The notes under the pieces were generated by a model. It made no database searches. It saw nothing but the letters and a program-made list of their open reading frames with translations, and was not told the origin of the DNA. From JAJPJX01 sp964568355 (lineage in GTDB: Bacteria; Acidobacteriota; Terriglobia; Bryobacterales; Bryobacteraceae): DNA of 37,713 bases. The first letter of the stretch is position 1, and each line of letters opens with the position of its first letter. Below, one piece after another: positions 8,738-15,859 of the stretch. The stretch lies in assembly GCA_964568355.1 (NCBI GenBank), contig CAZMRK010000367.1:1-37713 (forward strand). The letters are read 5' to 3'. A program made the position numbers and the translations under genes.

Positions 8738-10969
8738 TCAAAGCCTGATCTTCAACCCAGCCGTGGCTGTGCGGCCGAGAGCTAAGTAATACAGGTAGTA
8801 CTGCCGGTCCAGCAGGTTCTGAACGCTGCCGTATACCTCCAGGTGCGCGTTCACCGAGTAGCCCAGTGTCGTCCCCATCAGGAAAAACGGATCGTACCCG
8901 CCGGGAACGCCTTTCGTCGTATCCGTATTGGCATCCGAGCTGAAAACGCGGCTCTGATAACGCGCCGTCAGCGATCCGGTCCAGCGTTTGCGGAACGCCA
9001 GCAGTTCACCGGTCGCAGTATGCGCCGGCACGTAGGGCACGCGTTTGCCTTCACTACTCTCGACCGCGGGGTTCTTCGTGATGATCGCATTGGTGTAGGC
9101 ATACGTGCCCCGCAGCCGCAGCCAGTTGACCAGGCGTTCTGTTCCGCTCATCTCGAATCCGCGCGTGCGCCCGGCGCCGGCATTGACGCTGATCCGATCC
9201 GTGGGGGTAATCGTCTTGCGGTAGATCAATCCGTCAATGTAATTCTCGTAGTAGGCGGCCTCCAGATCCATGCGATCCCCAAAGCGCTTTCGGAATCCGG
9301 CCTCCCAGCTCTTGAGCTTCTCCGATTGCAAATTGGGATTGGCCTCATAGAGCACCGTCCCGATCAGGCTGGTATTGTATAGGTCGTAAATGTTCGGGTT
9401 TCGGAACGCCGTACCTACGCTGGCGTGAAACACCCACTCCCGCGGCGCGCTATAGACGAGAGCCAGCTTGCCGGAACCCGAGTTGCTCGTTCTATCCGGA
9501 TACGAAGTCAACGGCGCCGAGGCGCTATAAGTATTGACTCTTCCGTCGTAGGTTTTCCAGTAGTCGTACCGTCCACCGGCGACAAGTTGGAATCGCTCTC
9601 CCAAGTGGACCTGATCCTGTGCATAGAATGCCTGGTTCACCGTGCGGCCGAATGCGTAGTATGTTTGCCCGGCTTTCGAATCCCGCGAAGTCCAGTCTGG
9701 CGTGGCGAAGACGTTGTTGTTCGCCAGATCATGCCGCGTTTCCGCCCCAAATACGAAACTGTGGCGGCTGCTCTTCTGCCAGTTGTCCTGAATATTGCCG
9801 TGGTAGTTCCGGCTGGTTCGGTCGTTGTAGGTTCCGGCGCCCCCGAACGGCGTCGCCGCCGCGCCCGGCGTGCGATAGCTATAGCTGGGCTGGTTGTAGT
9901 AGCTCACGTCCAGGCGCAGAAACTGCCTGGGGGTCAGCTTGCGCTGCACGCTGCCGCTGAAGAAATGAGAGTATCCGCTTCCCGGTCCTTGCAGAAAACT
10001 GCCCGGAGTCACCGTCAGTCTGCGGAGCACGCCGCCCAGGTTGAACAGAAACGTCCCATTATCCACAACGTTACCCGCTGGATCGCGCAGCGAGCTGACA
10101 TAGGCGTTGTAGCCATAGCCGTAGTCCTGGCGGATGTACTGGAAATTCACGGTCGTTGCGTCGCCGAACGCATAGTCGCCTTTCACCCGGTAGGCATGCT
10201 GGTTGTACCAGTTTCGGCCCGCCTGGCCGACCCCATAGGTCGCGGCGCCGCTATTGGTGAGCAGCGGCGTTACCCCCGTTACCGGCGTCCCGGTGGAAGC
10301 CGGCGCCGCCGATGTCGTAATGGTTCGCGAGTAGTAGCCGCCGCTCTGAAGGCGAAGATAGCTGAGAGAAATGCCCAGACGGTTGAAGAAGCGGTCGGCG
10401 AACCGCACAGAGTATTGCGAGGTATCGTTACTGCCGTAGCTGCCGTCGATCTCAAACTCGCGACGGGAAATCGGCCGCGTCAGCACGTTGATCACGCCGC
10501 CCAGCGCTTCGCCGCCATAGAGGGAAGAATAAGCGCCGCGTACCACCTCCACTCGATCCACTTCCTCGATCGGCAAGGTGGTCCACGGAACCTCGCCATT
10601 GTAGGCATCGTTTACCGGATGGCCGTCCAGAAGGACCAGTGTGCGATTGGCGCCGTTGAAACCGCGCAGCGTTGCTCGTGTCAAAGTATCGGCGGGGCCT
10701 TTTGACCGCTGGATGTAGATACCCTCCATCATGGAGAGCGCGTCGTCGACGGTCTGGAGCTTGCGCGCCTCGATCTCCGGACGCGTCACCAGGCTGGTCG
10801 ACGCCGGGGATTCGCGCAACTCTTCTTCGGCCCGGGTGGCCGTCACCACAATCGTGGTCTTGGGATGGAATGGATCGCCGGAATCGTTCGCCGTTGAGTC
10901 GCCCTGGTCCTGGCCACAGGCGCCAAAAGCCAGCAGGAGCAGGACACCCCCACGCACCGGGAGAAACAT
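8738..10969 (-). CDS. TonB-dependent outer-membrane receptor (hmuR/btuB-like)
   Basis: A 743-residue receptor with signal peptide (MFLPVRGGVLLLLAFGACG), TonB box TTIVVTATR at 38-46, a plug domain (about 50-165, with LRGFNGANRTLVLLDGHPVND and VEVVRGAYSSLYGGEALGGVINVLTR segments) and a beta barrel to the C-terminus, which ends ATAGLKIRL. It has no extended N-terminal signalling or carboxypeptidase-like domain. Ligand cannot be read from sequence; as first gene of an operon with a CobN/HmuS-like chelatase it probably imports haem, another metalloporphyrin or a corrinoid. It starts 74 bp after the nrdB stop on the same strand. An Ala-Cys near the signal end resembles a lipobox, which is odd for a receptor and may be coincidence. 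Confidence 0.92.
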   Translation of the reverse strand: MFLPVRGGVLLLLAFGACGQDQGDSTANDSGDPFHPKTTIVVTATRAEEELRESPASTSLVTRPEIEARKLQTVDDALSMMEGIYIQRSKGPADTLTRATLRGFNGANRTLVLLDGHPVNDAYNGEVPWTTLPIEEVDRVEVVRGAYSSLYGGEALGGVINVLTRPISRREFEIDGSYGSNDTSQYSVRFADRFFNRLGISLSYLRLQSGGYYSRTITTSAAPASTGTPVTGVTPLLTNSGAATYGVGQAGRNWYNQHAYRVKGDYAFGDATTVNFQYIRQDYGYGYNAYVSSLRDPAGNVVDNGTFLFNLGGVLRRLTVTPGSFLQGPGSGYSHFFSGSVQRKLTPRQFLRLDVSYYNQPSYSYRTPGAAATPFGGAGTYNDRTSRNYHGNIQDNWQKSSRHSFVFGAETRHDLANNNVFATPDWTSRDSKAGQTYYAFGRTVNQAFYAQDQVHLGERFQLVAGGRYDYWKTYDGRVNTYSASAPLTSYPDRTSNSGSGKLALVYSAPREWVFHASVGTAFRNPNIYDLYNTSLIGTVLYEANPNLQSEKLKSWEAGFRKRFGDRMDLEAAYYENYIDGLIYRKTITPTDRISVNAGAGRTRGFEMSGTERLVNWLRLRGTYAYTNAIITKNPAVESSEGKRVPYVPAHTATGELLAFRKRWTGSLTARYQSRVFSSDANTDTTKGVPGGYDPFFLMGTTLGYSVNAHLEVYGSVQNLLDRQYYLYYLALGRTATAGLKIRL

Positions 10970-10985
10970 AGGCTACGATGATAGC

Positions 10986-11002
10986 ACGAATATAAAATTC
11001 GT
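10986..11002 (-). promoter_or_regulatory. Dyad upstream of the receptor operon
   Basis: A perfect inverted repeat ACGAAT-N5-ATTCGT lies 17 bp upstream of the receptor start codon. It is A+T-rich (centre ATAAA) and contains TATATT read on the minus strand, so it could be a repressor operator overlapping a -10 element. I could not find a good -35 at the right distance and the motif does not match a classic Fur box. The regulator is unknown. Confidence 0.35.
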
Positions 11003-11014
11003 AGCACCGTAGAT

Positions 11015-11035
11015 TTCGGGTGCCTTTGCCCCGAA
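11015..11035 (-). other. Hairpin between nrdB and the receptor operon
   Basis: TTCGGG-N9-CCCGAA can form a 6-bp stem 8 bp after the nrdB stop. There is no T-run behind it, so it is not a canonical intrinsic terminator. It may attenuate or protect the nrdAB transcript end. It is one of only two structured elements in the 74-bp gap. Confidence 0.3.
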
Positions 11036-11043
11036 TAGCGCCC

Positions 11044-12042
11044 TCAGAAATCCTCGGAGAACGCTACATCGCCCGTGATCCCCACCTGGTACGAAGACAC
11101 CCGCCGTTCGAAGAAATTGGTCAACTCCTGGACATCCTGCAGTTCCATAAAGTCGAACGGATTCCTCGACCCGAAGATAGCCGGTAGCTCGAGTGCCTCC
11201 AGCCTTCTGTCCGCGATGTATTGCAGGTACTCGCGCATGTTGGCGATCGACAGGCCGCTGACTCCCAGGCTCAGCGTATCCTCGGCGAAGGCAAGCTCGC
11301 ACTCGACCGCCTCCCGAAGCATCTCCGTCACACTCTCTCCAAAGCTCTCATCGAACAGTTCCGGCCGCTCCCGCCGCGCGGTGGCGATGACTTCGAGCGC
11401 AAATTCGATATGCGCGCTCTCGTCGCGGAACACCCAACTCGTACCGGTCGCCAGCCCTTGCAGGAGCCCGCGGGATCGCAGATAGTAGACGTAAGCGAAC
11501 GCGGCAAAGAAAAACAGCCCTTCAATGCACGCGGCGAAACACACCAGATTCAACAGAAAGGCTTTTTTCTCCTCATCGGTCCGCAGTTGCGCAAGATCCT
11601 GGATGGAATCGATCCACTTGAAGCAGAATTGGGCCTTTTTCTGAATCGAGGGAATCGTCTCCACCGCGGCGAATGCCTCGGCTCGCTCCTGCGGATCGGT
11701 CAGATAGGTATCCAGCAGCGTCAGGTAGAACTGCACATGCAGCGCCTCTTCATAAAGCTGCCGCGAGAGATACATCCGCGCTTCGGGAGCGTTGACGTGT
11801 TTGTACAGGTTGAGAACAAGGTTGTTCCCCACAATGCTGTCGCCGGTCGCAAAAAAGGCGACCAGCCGCTTAATCAAATGCTGCTCCGCCGGTTTCATCC
11901 GCGAGCGCAGGTCGGTGACATCGGTCGAGAAATCCACTTCTTCCACGGTCCAGGTGTTCTTGATAGCGGTCTTGAACATCTCGAAGAACGCCGGATATTT
12001 CATGGGACGCAGCGTAAGATTGAAGCCTGGGTCGAGAATCAT
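11044..12042 (-). CDS. nrdB: Ribonucleotide reductase class I, beta subunit
   Basis: A 332-residue ferritin-like small subunit that holds the di-metal cofactor and tyrosyl radical for NrdA. Metal ligands can be placed: Asp68, Glu99 and His102 (EEALH), Glu174 (CIEGLFF), Glu208 and His211 (RDESAHIEF). The radical Tyr fits Tyr106, four residues after His102, as in E. coli. I chose ATG 12042 (MILDPGFNLT) because GAAAGGAACC precedes it and it lies 16 nt after the nrdA stop; the in-frame ATG at 12093 would overlap nrdA and adds a non-conserved stretch. Co-transcribed with nrdA and thus under the cobalamin riboswitch. Confidence 0.93.
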   Translation of the reverse strand: MILDPGFNLTLRPMKYPAFFEMFKTAIKNTWTVEEVDFSTDVTDLRSRMKPAEQHLIKRLVAFFATGDSIVGNNLVLNLYKHVNAPEARMYLSRQLYEEALHVQFYLTLLDTYLTDPQERAEAFAAVETIPSIQKKAQFCFKWIDSIQDLAQLRTDEEKKAFLLNLVCFAACIEGLFFFAAFAYVYYLRSRGLLQGLATGTSWVFRDESAHIEFALEVIATARRERPELFDESFGESVTEMLREAVECELAFAEDTLSLGVSGLSIANMREYLQYIADRRLEALELPAIFGSRNPFDFMELQDVQELTNFFERRVSSYQVGITGDVAFSEDF

Positions 12043-12058
12043 GACGGTTCCTTTCGCA

Positions 12059-14443
12059 TTACTGGCATGCCTCGCAAGATTCCGGATTTTCAAGCGAGCA
12101 CGCGACGGATTTCACGGCAGCCTCTCTCGAGACCGGAACCGTCGCCTTGGCGATGGTCGAAGCCGGACGCGAGCGCAGATAGTACGTCGTCTTCAACCCC
12201 TTCTTCCACGCATACATGTACATCGAAGAAAGTTTTCCGATGCTCGGACTTTCGAGAAACAGGTTCAAAGACTGGCTCTGATCGATAAACGCGCCGCGAG
12301 CCGCTGCCATATCGACCAGCGCGCGCATAGGGATCTCCCAAACGGTGCGGTACAACTTCCGCAACTCGGCCGGGATCTCGCCGATCGCCTGCACGGAGCC
12401 TTCGCCGAGCTTGAGGCGGTTTCGCATCTCCTCGGTCCACAGCCCCAGCTCTTTCAGATCCGCCGCCAGGTATCGATTCACTTGGATAAAATCGCCGGAA
12501 AGCGTCTCCCGCTTGAACAGATTGGAGATCTGCGGCTCGATGCACTCATAGCAGCCGGCAATCGAAGCGATCGTCGCCGTGGGGGCGATCGCGATCAACA
12601 GCGAATTTCGCAGGCCGATGTGCCGGATTCGCTCCCGCAGGCGATCCCATCGCTCCCCGTCTACGGGCGCAATGCCCCAGGCATCGAACTGCAGATCGCC
12701 CGTGGCCGCGCGCGTCTCCCCAAAGGATTCGTGCGCTCCGAAGATCTCGGCAAGGTCGCAGGAGGTCGCCAGCGCGTGATAGTAGATCTCTTCCTGGATC
12801 CGCGTGGAGAGCGCCAGAGCCTCCGGTGAATCGAACGCGATCTTCAGTTGAAAGAACACGTCCTGCAATCCCATGATGCCGAGCCCGACGGGACGCCAGC
12901 GCCGGTTCGATGCCGCGGCGGCAGGTGTGGGGTAAAAATTGATGTCGATCACCCGGTCGAGAAACGGCACGGCACGGCGAACGGTCGCCGCCAGTTTCTC
13001 GAAGTCGAAGGAATCGCCATTCACGTGACGCGCCAGGTTCACCGAACCCAGATTGCATACCGCGGTCTCCGCTTGCGAGCTGACCTCCGTGATCTCGGTG
13101 CAGAGATTGGAGAGGTGAATCACATTGTGAGGCAGGCCGGTCTGGTTCGATTTGCGGTTGCAGGTGTCCTTGAACGTCATCCAGCCGTTGCCGGTCTCGG
13201 CCAGCGTCCGCATCATGCGCGAGTAGAGGTCTCTCGCCTTCACCTGGCGCTCGAACAGGCTCGCCTCCTCTGCCTCCTGATAGGCGCGGCGGAACTCGTC
13301 ACCGTAGAGGTCCGGAAAATGCGGGACCTTGGCCGGATCGAACAGCGACCAGGTCTCATCCCGCTCCACGCGCTCCATGAACAGGTCGGGGATCCAGTGC
13401 GCAAGATTGAGATTGTAAGTCCGGCGCGCCTCATCGCCGGTGTTGTCTCGCAGCTCCAGAAACTCCTCGATGTCCGCGTGCCACGACTCCAGGTAGACGC
13501 AGCAGGCGCCTTTGCGCTTGCCTCCCTGGTTCACTGCCGAAACCGAGGAGTCGAGGGTCTTGAGCCAGGGCACGATCCCGTTGGAATTGCCGTTCGTAGC
13601 TCGAATCAGCGAGCCGCGCGAACGCACGCGGTGATACGCCAGCCCGATCCCGCCCGAAAACTTCGACAGCAGCGCTACGTCTTTGTAGCGATCGTAGATC
13701 GATTCCAGCCGGTCCTCCGGCGAATCCAGCAGAAAACAGGACGACATCTGCGAATGAGCCGTACCGGAGTTGAAAAGCGTCGGTGAGCTGGGCAGGTATT
13801 CCAGGGCCGCCAGAAGCTGATAAAACCCCACCGCCTCCGGAACCGTCCGCGAGAGCCCGCAAGCCACGCGCAAAAAGAAATACTGCGGTGTTTCGATCAC
13901 CGCCCGCGTCGCCGGGTCCTTCAGCAAATAGCGATCATAGACGGTTCGAATCCCGAAGAATTCGAAGCGGTCCGACCAGGAATCATCGATGGCGCTGTTC
14001 AGCTTGCGGGCATTCGATCGGACGAAAGCCGCCGTCTCCGCCGCAATCAGGCCCTCCCGGAAGCCTGCCTCAATCGCCTGCGAGAACGAAAAAATGTTCT
14101 GATTCTGGACCTCCTTCTCGATAAAGCGCGTCAGCAGACGCGCGGCCAGACGCGAATACTCCGGCTCTTCGGCGATCAGCGATGCCGCGGTCTGAATCGA
14201 CAGCGAGTCCAGCTCCCGGGTCGTCGATCCATCGTACAGCCCCCCGATCGTCTTAATCGCCACGCGCATCGGATCGACCGAAGTCAGCCCGACCGAGCAT
14301 CGCTCCACCGCCCGGATGATCTTCTCGACCATCACGGGCTCGAACGAGCCGTTGCGCTTGCGCACCCTCATGCTGGTGGGCGGGGTTTCGGCGTAAACGC
14401 CGGGAATCAGTTCTGCGGGTTTTGCGATTGCGGGGTTCGCCAT
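12059..14443 (-). CDS. nrdA: Ribonucleotide reductase class I, alpha subunit
   Basis: A 794-residue catalytic subunit that reduces ribonucleoside diphosphates. An N-terminal ATP-cone occupies about 25-115 (MRVRKRNGSFEPVMVEKI), followed by the N-lobe and the barrel. The active-site Cys is in NSGTAHSQMSSCFLLDSPED, the N-x-C-x-E motif is NLCTEITEV, the second redox Cys lies in ETAVCNLGSVNL, and the C-terminal thioredoxin-reducible pair is Cys790 and Cys793 (CEACQ). It does not need B12 or strict anaerobiosis, which explains the cobalamin riboswitch in its leader: when B12 is present the cell presumably relies on a class II enzyme encoded elsewhere. The ribosome-binding site GAAAGG before ATG 14443 is caught in a hairpin. 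Confidence 0.95.
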   Translation of the reverse strand: MANPAIAKPAELIPGVYAETPPTSMRVRKRNGSFEPVMVEKIIRAVERCSVGLTSVDPMRVAIKTIGGLYDGSTTRELDSLSIQTAASLIAEEPEYSRLAARLLTRFIEKEVQNQNIFSFSQAIEAGFREGLIAAETAAFVRSNARKLNSAIDDSWSDRFEFFGIRTVYDRYLLKDPATRAVIETPQYFFLRVACGLSRTVPEAVGFYQLLAALEYLPSSPTLFNSGTAHSQMSSCFLLDSPEDRLESIYDRYKDVALLSKFSGGIGLAYHRVRSRGSLIRATNGNSNGIVPWLKTLDSSVSAVNQGGKRKGACCVYLESWHADIEEFLELRDNTGDEARRTYNLNLAHWIPDLFMERVERDETWSLFDPAKVPHFPDLYGDEFRRAYQEAEEASLFERQVKARDLYSRMMRTLAETGNGWMTFKDTCNRKSNQTGLPHNVIHLSNLCTEITEVSSQAETAVCNLGSVNLARHVNGDSFDFEKLAATVRRAVPFLDRVIDINFYPTPAAAASNRRWRPVGLGIMGLQDVFFQLKIAFDSPEALALSTRIQEEIYYHALATSCDLAEIFGAHESFGETRAATGDLQFDAWGIAPVDGERWDRLRERIRHIGLRNSLLIAIAPTATIASIAGCYECIEPQISNLFKRETLSGDFIQVNRYLAADLKELGLWTEEMRNRLKLGEGSVQAIGEIPAELRKLYRTVWEIPMRALVDMAAARGAFIDQSQSLNLFLESPSIGKLSSMYMYAWKKGLKTTYYLRSRPASTIAKATVPVSREAAVKSVACSLENPESCEACQ

Positions 14444-14445
14444 GT

Positions 14446-14471
14446 TGCGCCTTTCTGCCTGGCAGGGCGCA
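14446..14471 (-). promoter_or_regulatory. Hairpin sequestering the nrdA ribosome-binding site
   Basis: The last bases of the nrdA leader form TGCGCC...GGCGCA (6 bp) enclosing CTGCC-A-GGCAG (5 bp). The 3' arm includes the AAAGG that serves as ribosome-binding site, two bases before the start codon. This is the expected output helix of a translation-controlling riboswitch. The pairing is seen directly; its switching role is inference. Confidence 0.6.
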
Positions 14472-14520
14472 CGGCATCAACTCCCCACGTGTGGACGTTC
14501 CGTGGAAGCGCTGGCACCAG

Positions 14521-14745
14521 CCATTCCCTCGAGGCTCGTGACAAATTCGGCGCACTCCTGCGCCGGCTCTCGGCAGGTCTTCGGACTCGCAGGCATCAAC
14601 TTCTCCCCCTACTCACCACCGCTTCCCAGCCGGCGTTCCTCCGGCCAGTGCGTCCTCGTGGCTTTCGTTCCTGCTTACCGCTGCGGGGCAGCCCCGGATT
14701 TTCACCGGGTTCCCTCTTCGCTCCCTCTCGGAAGACCGACAGCAA
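14521..14745 (-). ncRNA. Cobalamin riboswitch, nrdA leader
   Basis: Read on the minus strand, the leader shows the hallmark blocks of the cobalamin (B12) aptamer in order. These are AGAGGGAA-CCCGGTGAAAATCCGGG (14700-14722), GCTGCCCCGCAGCGGTAAGCAGGAACGAAAGCC as short conserved pieces (about 14667-14699), GCACTGG (about 14660), the GGGAAG segment (about 14624-14630) and the B12 box GAAGACCTGCC (14572-14582). It lies between the stop of the MetE-like gene and nrdA. Such switches turn genes off when adenosylcobalamin is bound, and control of class I nrdAB in organisms that also have class II is known. No T-run terminator is visible, so control is probably at translation. Confidence 0.93.
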
Positions 14746-14747
14746 AA

Positions 14748-15857
14748 TCAATATACGGTGTACTTACGAAACTTGTCAACAACTAATTGTGATGCAGTTG
14801 ACGCCCTACCCTCCCGCGCGATTCGCCCGATCAGCGCGCTCACCCTGCGGGCCAGCCGGAACGATGCCTTGGCGCCGGCGTCATCCAGCAACCCCACGCC
14901 ACAGGTCGCCGTAACGAAGGACCGCTGGGCAATCTCGACAGGATCGCCCAGCGCCAGAGCCGCCTCCAGCCACCGGCTGAAGATGACCTCCCCCGCCAGC
15001 CCGTCCAGCCGCTGCGCGGTGGGAATCAAGCCGAAGGCAACATAGCCTCCCCGGCAAACGAAAGCTCGCACCTCGGCATCGGCCGAGAACGCATTCAGTT
15101 CGCGATGAGCGTCGAACGAAAGGATGTCGGGCCGGGCCCGGCACATGCGCGCAAAAGGCCGCTGCGCGCAGCAATGAAGCCCCACCACCGCCCCGCCGTT
15201 CCGTCCTGCCTGGATGGCAGTCTCCAGCCCCGCGATCCATTGCTCTTCTCCCCTGGGGCGCCGCCCAGGCGTGATGCATAAGCCCGGCTCGTCGATGAAG
15301 AGGATCACGGGCAGCCCCAGGCGTGCCAGGCGTGTGCTCTGCCACCGCACCAGCCGGCTCACATGTGCCGTCACAGCGTCAAACAGCACGGGATCGCTGG
15401 CGAACGGCCGGCTGCCGTCAAACAAATAGGAGGCCAACGTGATTGGCCCCTCAATCTGTCCCTTGACTGCGACTGCCTGCGGAAACCAGCCTCCACTCGC
15501 GCAGCGTTCGAACGTGTAGAAGCCGGTGGCGTGCGAAGCCGCCAGCGCTCCACTGCCGTGCCAGAATCGCTCCAGGACCTCATCCAGCAACCCCGGCTTC
15601 ACCCGGTAGCCATAAGCACCCCGCCGCGGCTCGATGAGATCGCGCACCGCGCCGAGCCCCTGGCCGATCACGCGCTCCCGTTCCGAGAGCTGCGGCAGTT
15701 GCGGCCAGAAGGGAATCTGCGGGGAAAACTCGCGGACAAACTCGACGGCCGCGGCCGCATCGGTCATCGGCAAACTTCCGATGCCGGTAATCGCCCCACA
15801 CGGAGGATGGCGGAGGTATCCAGCCAAGGCCGGCGCCTCCCCTGCATTTGGACTCAT
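14748..15857 (-). CDS. MetE C-terminal-domain-like protein (short methionine synthase paralogue)
   Basis: A 369-residue protein alignable with only the C-terminal catalytic half of MetE. Matching blocks are ITGIGSLPMTD (MetE: TTIGSFPQT), KGQIEGPITL (KGMLTGPVTIL), VILFIDEPGL (VIQIDEPAL), VVGLHCCAQ (IHTHMCYAD) and FVTATCGVGL (WVNPDCGLKT). The zinc ligands His-x-Cys and the last Cys are therefore kept; the MetE zinc Glu appears as Asp in LSFDAHRE. The GEAERNDMVEY block, which helps bind homocysteine in MetE, is missing. ATG 15857 lies 2 nt after the metE stop, with AGGAG inside the end of metE, so the two are coupled and share the B12 riboswitch. It may be a folate-independent methyltransferase similar to 'core-MetE' proteins. 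The last codons overlap the nrdA promoter. Confidence 0.82.
   Translation of the reverse strand: MSPNAGEAPALAGYLRHPPCGAITGIGSLPMTDAAAAVEFVREFSPQIPFWPQLPQLSERERVIGQGLGAVRDLIEPRRGAYGYRVKPGLLDEVLERFWHGSGALAASHATGFYTFERCASGGWFPQAVAVKGQIEGPITLASYLFDGSRPFASDPVLFDAVTAHVSRLVRWQSTRLARLGLPVILFIDEPGLCITPGRRPRGEEQWIAGLETAIQAGRNGGAVVGLHCCAQRPFARMCRARPDILSFDAHRELNAFSADAEVRAFVCRGGYVAFGLIPTAQRLDGLAGEVIFSRWLEAALALGDPVEIAQRSFVTATCGVGLLDDAGAKASFRLARRVSALIGRIAREGRASTASQLVVDKFRKYTVY
14750..14779 (-). promoter_or_regulatory. Promoter of the nrdA riboswitch transcript
   Basis: On the minus strand TTGACA (14774-14779) and TATATT (14750-14755) are separated by 18 bp (17 bp to the alternative GTATAT). The predicted transcription start falls at about 14743, exactly at the 5' end of the cobalamin aptamer. 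The promoter lies entirely inside the last codons of the MetE-like gene. Confidence 0.7.
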
Positions 15858-15859
15858 GC

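Noticed and set aside
9425..10705. 426-residue open frame on the plus strand
   Set aside because: Antisense to the TonB-dependent receptor; composition is typical of a shadow frame, with no motif.
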